From contig NZ_BMUC01000010.1 in assembly GCF_014649995.1 (NCBI RefSeq), positions 152,814 to 216,813 of the forward strand: a stretch of 64,000 nucleotides of DNA, read 5' to 3'. The notes beneath the pieces are model-generated. The model saw only the letters and a program-made list of their open reading frames with translations, searched no databases and was not told the origin of the DNA. Source of the stretch: Streptomyces griseoflavus. GTDB lineage: Bacteria; Actinomycetota; Actinomycetes; Streptomycetales; Streptomycetaceae. The first letter of the stretch is position 1. Every line of letters begins with the position of its first letter. Position numbers and translations under genes: made by a program. Shown here piece after piece: positions 25,418-33,495 of the stretch.

Positions 25418-25442
25418 GGTTGCGCGGACGCTCCCGGGGTAC
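25418..25442 (+). promoter_or_regulatory. candidate SigB-type stress promoter
   Basis: GGTT (25418-25421), 15 bases, then GGGTAC (25437-25442) fits the S. coelicolor SigB-family consensus GNNT-N14-16-GGGTAC/T. It precedes the small acidic protein gene by 33 bases. Confidence 0.4.
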
Positions 25443-25475
25443 TCGCGAGGACCGGCACATGGAGGGAGAAACGAC

Positions 25476-25757
25476 GTGACCGACCACCGTCTCGAAGGCC
25501 CCGGTGAGAACGGCGCGGCCGTACCCCGCGACCTGCCCGATCAGCAGGCCGGTCCGGGTGAGGACCCCTGGGAGGTCGCACCGGCCGCCGCGGAACGGGA
25601 GAGCGAGAAGAAGGCGGGCGAGTCGGAGGAGCCGGATGCGGACGGCGCCGATTCCGACGTCCCCGACACGGACGAGGCCGGAACGGGCCGCAGGGGCGCT
25701 CCGCACTCGGCGTCCGGCAACCCGGAACACCCGGTCCCCGACGAGCCGTCGGCGTAA
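25476..25757 (+). CDS. small acidic, disordered hypothetical protein (93 aa)
   Basis: A 93-aa hydrophilic protein dominated by Glu, Asp, Gly, Pro, Ala and Ser, with no cysteine, aromatic core or membrane segment. The composition is that of an intrinsically disordered, hydrophilin-like protein. The GTG at 25476 has a GGAGGGAG site about seven bases upstream, supporting real translation. A SigB-like promoter motif upstream would fit stress expression; function is otherwise unknown. Confidence 0.6.
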   Translation: MTDHRLEGPGENGAAVPRDLPDQQAGPGEDPWEVAPAAAERESEKKAGESEEPDADGADSDVPDTDEAGTGRRGAPHSASGNPEHPVPDEPSA

Positions 25758-25796
25758 CCCGTGCGCCCGGGCGCGGGCCCGCCCGGCGGGCGCCGC

Positions 25797-27086
25797 TCAG
25801 CGCGGGGCGCGGTCCTCCAGGGCGGTGCGCCAGGCGGGGGGCGGGGACTGCGGGTCCGGGTCCGGGCGGCGGCCGCCGCGGCTGAAGAAGCCGGCGAGCG
25901 GCAGGATCGCGGCGCCCACGGTGACCGCGTCGGGACCGAGCCGGCCCAGTTCGATCGTCACCTTCTCCGCCGGGTGGCGCAGCGCGTACGACAGGGCGTG
26001 CCGGCGCACGGCGGGCAGGAAGCGGGAGCCGAGCTGGAGGCCCGCCCAGCCGCCCATGAGGATGCGTTCCGGCTGGAAGAGGTTGATCAGGTCGGACAGG
26101 CCCGCGCCCAAGTACTCGGCGGTCTCCTCCAGGACGGCGAGCGCGACCGGGTCGGGCGGCGTGCCGTCGGCGGGGTAGGCGGCGGCGAGCATCGCCGTCA
26201 GGGCCGTCTCCTCGTCCACGCCCCCGGGCACCGGGCCGCCCTCCTCGCGCCACCGGGCGAGCAGCGACTCGGCACCCGCGTACGCCTCCAGGCAGCCCAG
26301 CGCACCGCAGCGGCAGCGGCGCCCCCGGACCCGTACCGTCAGGTGCCCCCATTCCACCGCCCGGCCGTGCTCCACCTCCGGTGTGACCAGGCAGGCTCCG
26401 ACGCCGGAGCCGAAGAGGACCACGAGCGCGTTGCGGGCCCCGCGTCCGGCCCCGAACCACATCTCGGCCTGGCCGAGCGTCCTGGCGCCGTTGTCGATGA
26501 AGTACGGCACGCTGCCGGGGAGCGGGGAGCCGGTACGCAGCAGGGACTCCAGGGGGACCCCGTCCCAGCCGATGGTCTGCCCGTGCACGACGGCGCCGCG
26601 GTCGGGGGTGTGCTCGACGATGCCGGGGACACCGATGCCGACGCCGAGGAGCCGCTCGGGGGCGAGTCCCGCGGCGGCGAGCACCTCGTCGATGCCGGAG
26701 CGGATGTGGTCGACGATCACCTCGACCTCGTAGCGCTGCTGCTCCAGCGGGCGTTCGGCCCGGGCGAGCTCGGTGAGGGTCAGGTCGAACAGTTCGACGC
26801 GGACCCGGGTCTCCCCCACGTCGACGCCGATCATGTGGCCGCTGGCCGGCGCCACCCGCAGCAGGGTGCGCGGCCGGCCGCCGTCGGAGTCGACGCTGCC
26901 CGCCTCCTCCACGAGCCCGTCGGCGACCAGGTCGGCGACGACGTTGCTGACGGATCCGGAGCTGAGGCCGGTGGCGGGGCCGAGCTCGAAGCGGCTCAGC
27001 GGGCCGTCGAAGTACAAGCGTTGCAGCACGGCCGTGCGGTTGGCCCGCCTGAGGTCGCGCACCGTGCGCCCGTTCCGCCCCGCCAT
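25797..27086 (-). CDS. ROK-family transcriptional repressor
   Basis: A 429-aa ROK regulator. An N-terminal winged helix (RRANRTAVLQRLYFDGPLSRFELGPATGLSSGSVSNVV) is followed by a sugar-kinase-like domain with IGVDVGETRVRVEL, VPGIVEH and the zinc-binding CRCGALGCLE signature. The catalytic region of ROK kinases may be decayed, as usual in repressors. The ATG at 27086 has GGAAGGAG upstream. No sugar genes are adjacent, so the effector is unknown; it is divergent from the FBP gene, and an inverted repeat sits in the shared region. Confidence 0.88.
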   Translation of the reverse strand: MAGRNGRTVRDLRRANRTAVLQRLYFDGPLSRFELGPATGLSSGSVSNVVADLVADGLVEEAGSVDSDGGRPRTLLRVAPASGHMIGVDVGETRVRVELFDLTLTELARAERPLEQQRYEVEVIVDHIRSGIDEVLAAAGLAPERLLGVGIGVPGIVEHTPDRGAVVHGQTIGWDGVPLESLLRTGSPLPGSVPYFIDNGARTLGQAEMWFGAGRGARNALVVLFGSGVGACLVTPEVEHGRAVEWGHLTVRVRGRRCRCGALGCLEAYAGAESLLARWREEGGPVPGGVDEETALTAMLAAAYPADGTPPDPVALAVLEETAEYLGAGLSDLINLFQPERILMGGWAGLQLGSRFLPAVRRHALSYALRHPAEKVTIELGRLGPDAVTVGAAILPLAGFFSRGGRRPDPDPQSPPPAWRTALEDRAPR

Positions 27087-27156
27087 GTGGCTCCTTCCGA
27101 CACCCTGCCCGACCTGCAACATACCGGTGGGGCAGGTTCCGGCGCGACTTCCCTCC

Positions 27157-27188
27157 CCCCTTATTTCATGCTGTGAACTAACAAGGGG
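27157..27188. promoter_or_regulatory. nested inverted repeats in the ROK/FBP divergent promoter region
   Basis: An AT-rich patch carries TTCA-TGCTG-TGAA (27165-27177) inside a wider CCCCTT...AAGGGG repeat (27157-27162 and 27183-27188). It is about 80 bases from the ROK start and 150 from the FBP start, a plausible ROK autoregulatory operator. Confidence 0.45.
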
Positions 27189-27339
27189 CGTTGCCTGGTC
27201 GCGCCGCGGTCGGAAAATCCGTTGGCTCCCCGGCGGCCCGGTTCCTACCCTGAACCGGAAAGATCCGGACCCCCTGACCTCTGGGCTCCGGAAGATCACG
27301 CACAGCACGCGCCGCGGCGCACGCCAGGAGACGGCCTTC

Positions 27340-27828
27340 ATGAGAGCGCTCACCGAGCAGGACATCCGTACGTCGTTCATCAACTGTTCGAAGGGTGAGG
27401 CCAAGCGGCTGGCCGTGCCCCGGGGTCTGGAGGCGCGCCCCTGGGACGATCTCGACTTCCTGGGCTGGCGTGATCCGGGCGCGCCCGACCGCAGTTACGT
27501 CGTCGTCGAGCGCGAAGGGCGTCCCGTCGGGGTGGCCCTGCGGTTCCAGCCCGCCCAGCGGGGCTTCCTGCACCGCAGCATGTGCTCCCTGTGCCTGACG
27601 ACGCATCCGCGCGGCGGTGTCTCCCTGATGACGGCGCGCAAGGCGGGAGCGGCCGGCCGCGAGGGCAACTCAGTCGGCGCCTACATGTGCACCGACCTGG
27701 CCTGTTCCCTCTACCTGCGCGGTCTGAAGGTGCCCGAGAGCGGGGCCCGCTTCGAGGAGAGCCTCACCCTGGAGGAGCAGATCGACCGCACGCGGCGCAA
27801 CCTGTTCGCCTTCCTCGACACGTTGTAG
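27340..27828 (+). CDS. FBP/FusB-like elongation factor G-binding family protein
   Basis: A 162-aa protein of the FBP family, named from fibronectin-binding proteins but structurally like FusB, which binds EF-G and frees it from fusidic-acid-stalled ribosomes. The C-terminal treble-clef zinc site is visible: C82-x2-C85 and C117-x4-C122 (MCSLC and MCTDLAC). The N-terminal helical part carries TEQDIRTSFINCSKGEAKRL. The ATG at 27340 has AGGAG ten bases upstream. Whether it protects against fusidic acid is not established by sequence. Confidence 0.85.
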   Translation: MRALTEQDIRTSFINCSKGEAKRLAVPRGLEARPWDDLDFLGWRDPGAPDRSYVVVEREGRPVGVALRFQPAQRGFLHRSMCSLCLTTHPRGGVSLMTARKAGAAGREGNSVGAYMCTDLACSLYLRGLKVPESGARFEESLTLEEQIDRTRRNLFAFLDTL

Positions 27829-27909
27829 CGACCGCCCGCTTGTCCGCCGGGTGACTGCCGTCGCCGCGAAACACGTTCGTCGCGTCCGGGGAAGGGGAAC
27901 CGTCCCGAG

Positions 27910-29142
27910 ATGCAAGGTGTACGTGAGATGACCGCCCCGGCCGTTCAGTTCGTCAAGCGGCGCCGGGACCCACTGGCCGTGCAGACGGTGCGGTCGGCGG
28001 CGGCCGCCACGATCGCCTACGTCATCGCCGTACGGTTCAGTCCCGAGACCGCGCCGCTCACCGCGCCCCTGACCGCGCTGCTCGTCGTCCAGGTCACCCT
28101 GTACTCCACGCTCACCACCGGGCTGCGCCGGGTGAACGCCGTGGTGACCGGGGTCGTCGTGGCGATCCTGTTCAGCCTGCTGGTGGGCCTGACCTGGTGG
28201 AGCCTGGGCCTGCTCATCCTGTCGTCGCTGATCATCGGCCATCTGGTGCGGGTGGACGAGTTCGTCCCCGAGGTGGCGATCAGCGCGATGCTGGTGCTCG
28301 GGGTGACCACCCACGGGGACACCGCCTGGGCCCGTATCGTCGAGACCCTGATCGGAGCGGTCGTCGGGATGGCCTTCAACCTGCTGCTGGCTCCGCCGGT
28401 GTGGGTGGAGGAGGCCGGCGCGTCGATCGAGGAGCTGGCGCGGCGGGTGCGGCAGCTGATGCTGCGGATCGGCGAGGAGGCCGCGGAGGGCCCGCCCTCG
28501 GCGCGCGCGGAGGCCCGGCTGTACGAGGCCCGCCGGCTGGACCACGACATCTCCGAGGTGGACGCGGACCTCCGGCAGGCGGAGGACAGTCTGCGGCTCA
28601 ATCCCCGCGTGCGCGAGGGACTGCTGCACCGGATCGTGCTGCGCACCGGCCTGGACACGCTGGAGATCTGCACGGTGGTGGTGCGGGTGCTGGCCCGCAC
28701 CCTGACCGACCTGTCCAAGGAGCGCGGGCCCGGCCGGCTGTTCGCGCCGGAGACGGGGGCCGTCTTCGCGCAGTTGCTGTCGGAGATCGCCGATGCCGTG
28801 GTCAGCTTCGCGGTGCTGGTGACCACGAGTGTCAGCGCGAACGCGGAGTCGGCGGAGGACCGGCTCGCCTCCCAGCTGCGGCAGGCGGCGGCCACCCGGG
28901 ACAAGCTGGCCGAGGCCCTCTTCGCCGAGGCCCGGCGCGACGCGCGCCAGTGGCAGCTCCTCGGGGCGGTGCTGACCGAGGTCAACCGCATCCTCGACGA
29001 GATGGACACCGAGCACCGTACGCGCAGGCTCTTCGAGGAACTGGACCGGCACTCGCGGGAGCAGCGCGAGCGGCTGCCCCGGCTCACCGGGCTGCGGGAC
29101 CGGCTGAGCCGGAACCGCCGCGGTGCCTCCGCTCGTTCTTGA
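27910..29142 (+). CDS. FUSC/aromatic acid exporter-family membrane protein
   Basis: A 410-aa half-size FUSC protein: five or six membrane helices in the first 170 residues (SAAAATIAYVIAV, LTALLVVQVTLYSTLTTGL, VTGVVVAILFSLLVGLTWW, LLILSSLIIGHLV, AISAMLVLGV, LIGAVVGMAFNLLLAPPVW) then a long cytoplasmic coiled helical domain rich in Arg and Glu. It is paralogous in layout to the protein at 22808. The ATG at 27910 or an ATG six codons later may be used. The next gene starts 58 bases downstream. Confidence 0.8.
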   Translation: MQGVREMTAPAVQFVKRRRDPLAVQTVRSAAAATIAYVIAVRFSPETAPLTAPLTALLVVQVTLYSTLTTGLRRVNAVVTGVVVAILFSLLVGLTWWSLGLLILSSLIIGHLVRVDEFVPEVAISAMLVLGVTTHGDTAWARIVETLIGAVVGMAFNLLLAPPVWVEEAGASIEELARRVRQLMLRIGEEAAEGPPSARAEARLYEARRLDHDISEVDADLRQAEDSLRLNPRVREGLLHRIVLRTGLDTLEICTVVVRVLARTLTDLSKERGPGRLFAPETGAVFAQLLSEIADAVVSFAVLVTTSVSANAESAEDRLASQLRQAAATRDKLAEALFAEARRDARQWQLLGAVLTEVNRILDEMDTEHRTRRLFEELDRHSREQRERLPRLTGLRDRLSRNRRGASARS

Positions 29143-29200
29143 GCGGAGGGGGCCCGGCGCGTCCGCGCGGGGTCCGGCGACGCGAAGGGGGCGTGTGCGG

Positions 29201-30154
29201 ATGACCGGGGGCACCGTACGGATCGACGGGAACACCTTGCGGCTGCCCGGGGGTGTGGCGGTGCGGTTCGTCCGGACGCTGCGGCTGCCCGAGTCGGGCA
29301 CGCACGCGCTGCCGCCGGGCCTGGGCGAGTTCCCGGTCCGGCGCGTCGCGGACTACGGGGACGCGGTGCCCGAGGCGTGGCGGGCGCGGGGCGGCGTGAT
29401 GCTGCCGGTGTATCTGCGGGAGGCGATGTGGCTGAGCTTCGCGGGCACGCGGGAGCCGGCCGCGCTGCAGGTCGGAGTCGGCAAGGTGTGCGCGGTGTCG
29501 GGCCGCCCGTGGAGCGACCGGCTGACGCGCGACCCGCAGAACTACGTGGTCCTGCCCCGCCAGCCCTGGCTGGACGGCATCAACTCCGGGAGGGGCACGG
29601 TCCGCCAGTTCGTGGCCGTGCCGCTGGGCCTCGGGGCGACGGTCGAGGGACAGGTCACCGGTGAGGAGGTGTGGGGCGGTGTCCAGCTGCGGTCCTTCCC
29701 GCTGGACGACGGTCCGCTGGCCCGGTGGCGCGAGGAGGAGGGGCGGCGCCGGGCGGCGGTGCGGGCACGCTCGGCGGCGATGGGGCTCGGGGCCGGGGGG
29801 TCGATGCGGCAGGAGGTCTACGCGGACGACCGGCCCCTGACCGACTGGTCCGAGAGGCCCGCGGGGCGGGTGTTCGTTCATCTGGTCACCCCGCCCCAGT
29901 GGCGCGGCATCACGGGTGAGGCGCCGCCGCCGTCGCCCGTGGACCGGGCCGCCTACACCCGCGCCGGCCTGCCCTGGTTCGACTACTACGACCAGGACGG
30001 CGAGGACCTGGCCCCCTCCGACGCGCTCCAGGGGGTGAAACCCGTCGGCGACTGGCTCGGCGACGACCACGAGCCCTGGCAGGACCCCTCACCCCACCAG
30101 GTGAAACCCCTGGGGGACGCGCCGGGCGCGCCGGTGCGGGACGGGGACTGGTAG
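29201..30154 (+). CDS. conserved hypothetical protein (317 aa)
   Basis: A 317-aa soluble protein with no signal peptide or membrane segment. Recognisable stretches such as VMLPVYLREAMWLSF, ALQVGVGKVCAVSG, NYVVLPRQPWLDGI and VRQFVAVPLG look like a beta-rich conserved core, followed by an acidic, Pro-rich tail (FDYYDQDGEDLAPS). I do not recognise an assigned family function. The ATG at 29201 has AAGGGGG nine bases upstream; a GTG two codons earlier lacks spacing. It probably shares a transcript with the FUSC gene. Confidence 0.7.
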   Translation: MTGGTVRIDGNTLRLPGGVAVRFVRTLRLPESGTHALPPGLGEFPVRRVADYGDAVPEAWRARGGVMLPVYLREAMWLSFAGTREPAALQVGVGKVCAVSGRPWSDRLTRDPQNYVVLPRQPWLDGINSGRGTVRQFVAVPLGLGATVEGQVTGEEVWGGVQLRSFPLDDGPLARWREEEGRRRAAVRARSAAMGLGAGGSMRQEVYADDRPLTDWSERPAGRVFVHLVTPPQWRGITGEAPPPSPVDRAAYTRAGLPWFDYYDQDGEDLAPSDALQGVKPVGDWLGDDHEPWQDPSPHQVKPLGDAPGAPVRDGDW

Positions 30155-30287
30155 CCCGGCCCGGCCGCGCTCGCCCGCCGTCGACGGCCGGCGCCCGTTC
30201 ACGGGCGTGGATGCCCTCCGCGTCCGGCGTGCACCGGGGCCACGGCCGGCGGTTTCCCCGGACCGGGGCGGCGGGGCCCCGTTCGTC

Positions 30288-31016
30288 TCACCCGTCGCCG
30301 TCCGCGCGCCGGCGCTGCGGCGCGCGGGGGCAGGACGCGGCGGCGGCCTGGGAGAGCAGGACGTGCATGCGTTCGGTGAGTTCGGCGAGGTCGTCGGCGG
30401 GCGCGTGGAACGGCAGCCGGACGTCGCCGCCCGCGCGGACGCGTTCGATGCGCAGGGTCAGCCCGTGCCGGTCGACGGCGAGCGGCTGGACGCGGACGGC
30501 TCCGTGCAGGCTGCCCGTGTCGACCAGGCGGGTGAGGCGTTCGACCGCGTCGGCGTGGCAGTCGGCGAGGTGGGTCAGCAGCCGGGCCTCGGCGGTGGCG
30601 AGCGGGTCGGGTGCCGCGGTGGCGAATTCGCCGGGGTCGACGAGGACGGCGCCGGACGGCTGCCGGAGGACGACGCGCGTCGGCTGGAAGGCGAGACGGC
30701 CGCCCCCGGCGGAGAACCAGCCGGCGAGCCACAGCCGGGCGCGGATCCGGTCGCGCACGGGGACGGGGGCGACGTCGGCGAACTCCAGCACGGCGGACGG
30801 CTCCCCGCGCGGCGCGCAGATCGCGGTGGTGAGCAGCGCGCTGTCCTCCGGGACCTCCAGGAGCACCCGTCCGTCGTCGGTCACGGTGTGCGCGCCGGCG
30901 AACTCCTCACGGGTGCCCTCCGTGGTCACCGCGCAGGACCACGCGGCGGCGAGCACCGAGCGGGCCCGCGCCGCCGCGCCCGGTGCGGCCGTCCAGCCGT
31001 GCGTGTCGTCACCCAT
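30288..31016 (-). CDS. DUF2470 protein (haem-utilisation HugZ-like)
   Basis: A 242-aa cytoplasmic protein with an N-terminal split-barrel-like region (SCAVTTEG...VLLEVPEDSALL) and a C-terminal DUF2470 helical domain (LLTHLADCHADAVERL), the arrangement of HugZ-type haem-degrading or haem-binding proteins. The ATG at 31016 has AGGAGG six bases upstream; an in-frame TTG at 31022 has no spacing. A near-consensus iron box lies 14 bases upstream of the start, so expression is expected only under iron limitation, in agreement with a role in iron release from haem. Confidence 0.8.
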   Translation of the reverse strand: MGDDTHGWTAAPGAAARARSVLAAAWSCAVTTEGTREEFAGAHTVTDDGRVLLEVPEDSALLTTAICAPRGEPSAVLEFADVAPVPVRDRIRARLWLAGWFSAGGGRLAFQPTRVVLRQPSGAVLVDPGEFATAAPDPLATAEARLLTHLADCHADAVERLTRLVDTGSLHGAVRVQPLAVDRHGLTLRIERVRAGGDVRLPFHAPADDLAELTERMHVLLSQAAAASCPRAPQRRRADGDG

Positions 31017-31029
31017 CCCCAACCTCCTC

Positions 31030-31048
31030 TTAGGTAAGCCTTGCCTAA
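31030..31048. promoter_or_regulatory. iron box (DmdR/IdeR-type operator)
   Basis: TTAGGTAAGCCTTGCCTAA is a 19-bp imperfect palindrome matching the DtxR-family iron-box consensus TTAGGTTAGGCTAACCTAA at most positions. It sits directly before the ribosome binding site of the DUF2470 gene, where a bound Fe2+-repressor would block the promoter or elongating polymerase. Confidence 0.85.
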
Positions 31049-31101
31049 CCTACCGAAGATCGGGGTGCGCGCCAACCACGGCGGGACCCTCCTGAGTCCT
31101 C

Positions 31102-31710
31102 TCAGGGCGTGAGCACACCGAGCAGGGCGCGCGCACAGAGGTCGCGCACCTGCTTCCGACCCAATTCCGCGCCGCGCAGCCACTCCAGACAGACCGCGGT
31201 GGTGAAGGCCAGCCAGCCGCGCACCGCGAGCCGGGTGTCCGGCCGCGCCTCGAGGACCGGCCCGAACTCGGGATCCGCCGCGAGCGCCGCCAGGATCTGC
31301 CGCTCCTGCGCGGCCAGGGCCCGCCGGTAGACCCGGCGCACGGACCGGTCCCCGGCGGCGTCGGCGCGGTGGAAGGCGCGGTAGCCGTGCGCATGGGCCT
31401 CGACGTACTCCAGATACGCGTCCAGACCCGCGGTGAGCTGTTCGCGCACCCGGACGCCGGGGGCCGCCGCCGTCATCCGGAGCATCCGCTCGCTCTCCCG
31501 CTCCACGACGGCCGCGAAGAAGTCCCGTTTGGTGGGGAAGTAGTGGTAGAGCAGACCCCGCGACACCCCGGCGATCTCGGCGACCTGCTCGATCCACACG
31601 TCGTCGTAGGGACTCTCGGAGAACAGCCGCGCGCCGACCGACAGGAGCTGCTCGCGGCGCTCCGCGGTGCTGAGCCGGCGGCGGGCGCGCCCGCCCTCGT
31701 TCACGGCCAT
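31102..31710 (-). CDS. TetR/AcrR-family regulator
   Basis: A 202-aa TetR repressor. The HTH is clear: RREQLLSVGARLFSE, then VWIEQVAEIAGVSRGLLYHYFPTKRDFFAAVV, followed by an all-helical ligand-binding domain containing RVREQLTAGLDAYLEYVEAHA. The start at ATG 31710 gives the normal length. It diverges from the CYP102-like P450, and inverted repeats in the 110-base shared region are likely its operators, echoing Bm3R1, the TetR-family repressor of P450 BM3. Confidence 0.88.
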   Translation of the reverse strand: MAVNEGGRARRRLSTAERREQLLSVGARLFSESPYDDVWIEQVAEIAGVSRGLLYHYFPTKRDFFAAVVERESERMLRMTAAAPGVRVREQLTAGLDAYLEYVEAHAHGYRAFHRADAAGDRSVRRVYRRALAAQERQILAALAADPEFGPVLEARPDTRLAVRGWLAFTTAVCLEWLRGAELGRKQVRDLCARALLGVLTP

Positions 31711-31723
31711 GCCCGCACTGTAC

Positions 31724-31745
31724 TTGACGCCGGTTCAACAACCGG
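31724..31745. promoter_or_regulatory. overlapping inverted repeats between TetR and P450 genes
   Basis: CCGGTT-CAAC-AACCGG (31730-31745) is a perfect 6-bp inverted repeat, overlapping the imperfect palindrome TTGACGCCGGTTCAA (31724-31738). They lie 14 bases from the TetR start and 75 from the P450 start, fitting a shared operator. Confidence 0.6.
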
Positions 31746-31820
31746 ACCAGACTGAAGGCGCGCTATTGAACTCGCGTACAACAGGGCGTGCCCGCTCGCC
31801 GGGCCGAAGGAGAGCGCGTC

Positions 31821-33308
31821 ATGGCGGAGACGACGACACGGTCAGGGCTGCCGAAGGGGTTCCGCAGCGCGGAGCAGGGCTGGCCCGGGCTGCACCGCAT
31901 CCCCCATCCGCCGCACCGCCTGCCGCTGCTGGGCGACGTGGTCGGCGCGAGCAGGCGGACGCCGCTGCAGGACTCGATGAAGTACGCACGGGACCTGGGG
32001 CCGATCTTCCGGCGGAACGCCTTCGGCAAGGAGTTCGTCTTCACCTGGGGCGCCGCCCTGGTGGCGGATCTGGCCGACGAGTCGCGGTTCGCCAAGCACG
32101 TGGGGCTGGGGATCGCCAATCTGCGGCCGGTCGCGGGCGACGGCCTGTTCACCGCGTACAACCACGAGCCCAACTGGCAGCTGGCGCACGACGTGCTGGC
32201 CCCCGGGTTCAGCCGTGAGGCCATGGCCGCGTACCACCCGATGATGCTGGCCGTCGCGGAGCGGCTGACGCAGCACTGGGACCGCGCGGCGGCCGCCGGC
32301 CGGCCGGTGGACGTGCCCGGGGACATGACCAAGCTGACGCTGGAGACGATCGCGCGGACCGGGTTCGGGCACGACTTCGGTTCCTTCGAGCGGGCGCGCC
32401 CGCACCCGTTCGTCACGGCGATGGTCGGCACGCTCACCCACGCCCAGCGGCTCAACAGCGTTCCCGCGCCGCTCGCCCCGCTGCTGCTGCGCCGTGCGAG
32501 CCGCCGCAACGCGGCCGACATCGCACGCCTCGACCACATCGTCGACGAGGTGGTGCGGGTCCGGCGTGCCGGGGGCCGCGGCGACGGGGACCTGCTGGAC
32601 CGGATGCTGGAGACCGCGCACCCGCAGACCGGGGAGCGGCTGTCCGCGGAGAACGTCCGGCGGCAGGTCATCACGTTCCTCGTCGCCGGTCACGAGACGA
32701 CGTCGGGCGCGCTGTCGTTCGCGCTGCACTACCTGTCCCGTGAGCCCGGGGTCGCGGCCCGGGCGCGCGCGGAGGTGGATCGGGTCTGGGGCGACACCGC
32801 GGCCCCCGGCTACGAGCAGGTCGCCAAGCTGCGCTACGTGCGCCGGGTGCTCGACGAGTCGCTGCGGCTGTGGCCGACGGCTCCGGCCTTCGCCCGGGAG
32901 GCGACGCGGGACACGGTCCTGGGCGGGGAACACCCGATGCGCCGGGGCGCCTGGACGCTGGTGCTGACGCCGATGCTGCACCGGGACCCCGCCGTGTGGG
33001 GAGCGGACGCCGAGCGGTTCGACCCGGACCGCTTCGACGCGGCGGCGGTGCGGTCCCGGCCCGCGCATGTCTTCAAGCCGTTCGGGACGGGGGCGCGGGC
33101 GTGCATCGGGCGCCAGTTCGCCCTGCACGAGGCGACGTTGGTCCTCGGCCTCCTCCTGCGCCGCTACGACCTGAGCCCGGACCCCGCCTACCGGCTGAGC
33201 GTGACCGAACGCCTCACCCTGATGCCGGAGCGTCTGCGGCTGCGCCCGCACCGCAGGACACCGTCCGCCGTGCCCGGCACCCGCCCGGCCGGCCCGCCGT
33301 CGCCCTGA
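31821..33308 (+). CDS. cytochrome P450, CYP102-like stand-alone haem domain
   Basis: A 495-aa P450. The I-helix oxygen-activation motif is A289-G-H-E-T-T294, the K-helix ExxR is E346-S-L-R349, and the haem-binding loop is FGTGARAC428IG followed by RQFALHEATLVLG. The last segment and the FLVAGHETTSGALSFAL helix are strikingly like P450 BM3 (CYP102), a fatty-acid hydroxylase, but the fused FAD/FMN reductase is absent, so it needs separate redox partners. The ATG at 31821 has AAGGAG eight bases upstream. Divergent TetR control suggests induction by a fatty-acid-like or xenobiotic ligand. Confidence 0.9.
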   Translation: MAETTTRSGLPKGFRSAEQGWPGLHRIPHPPHRLPLLGDVVGASRRTPLQDSMKYARDLGPIFRRNAFGKEFVFTWGAALVADLADESRFAKHVGLGIANLRPVAGDGLFTAYNHEPNWQLAHDVLAPGFSREAMAAYHPMMLAVAERLTQHWDRAAAAGRPVDVPGDMTKLTLETIARTGFGHDFGSFERARPHPFVTAMVGTLTHAQRLNSVPAPLAPLLLRRASRRNAADIARLDHIVDEVVRVRRAGGRGDGDLLDRMLETAHPQTGERLSAENVRRQVITFLVAGHETTSGALSFALHYLSREPGVAARARAEVDRVWGDTAAPGYEQVAKLRYVRRVLDESLRLWPTAPAFAREATRDTVLGGEHPMRRGAWTLVLTPMLHRDPAVWGADAERFDPDRFDAAAVRSRPAHVFKPFGTGARACIGRQFALHEATLVLGLLLRRYDLSPDPAYRLSVTERLTLMPERLRLRPHRRTPSAVPGTRPAGPPSP

Positions 33309-33443
33309 CGCGGCCGACGGGTCGGGCCGGGTCCGCCGGTGCTCGCGGGACCTCGACGTGGAGGGCCCGCGCTCCGGTGCCCTCGCGGTGGCGCCCCGCC
33401 CGTCCGAGCGGCCCCGCCGCGGCCCCCGTCCGTCCCGGAGCCG

Positions 33444-33463
33444 CCCGCCGGCGAACCGGCGGG
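33444..33463. terminator. candidate convergent terminator
   Basis: CCCGCCGG (33444-33451) and CCGGCGGG (33456-33463) form a perfect 8-bp stem with a four-base loop, midway between the convergent P450 and sigma-factor genes. Confidence 0.5.
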
Positions 33464-33495
33464 GCCGGGACGGCGGCCGGGCTCCGGGCGCCGGG

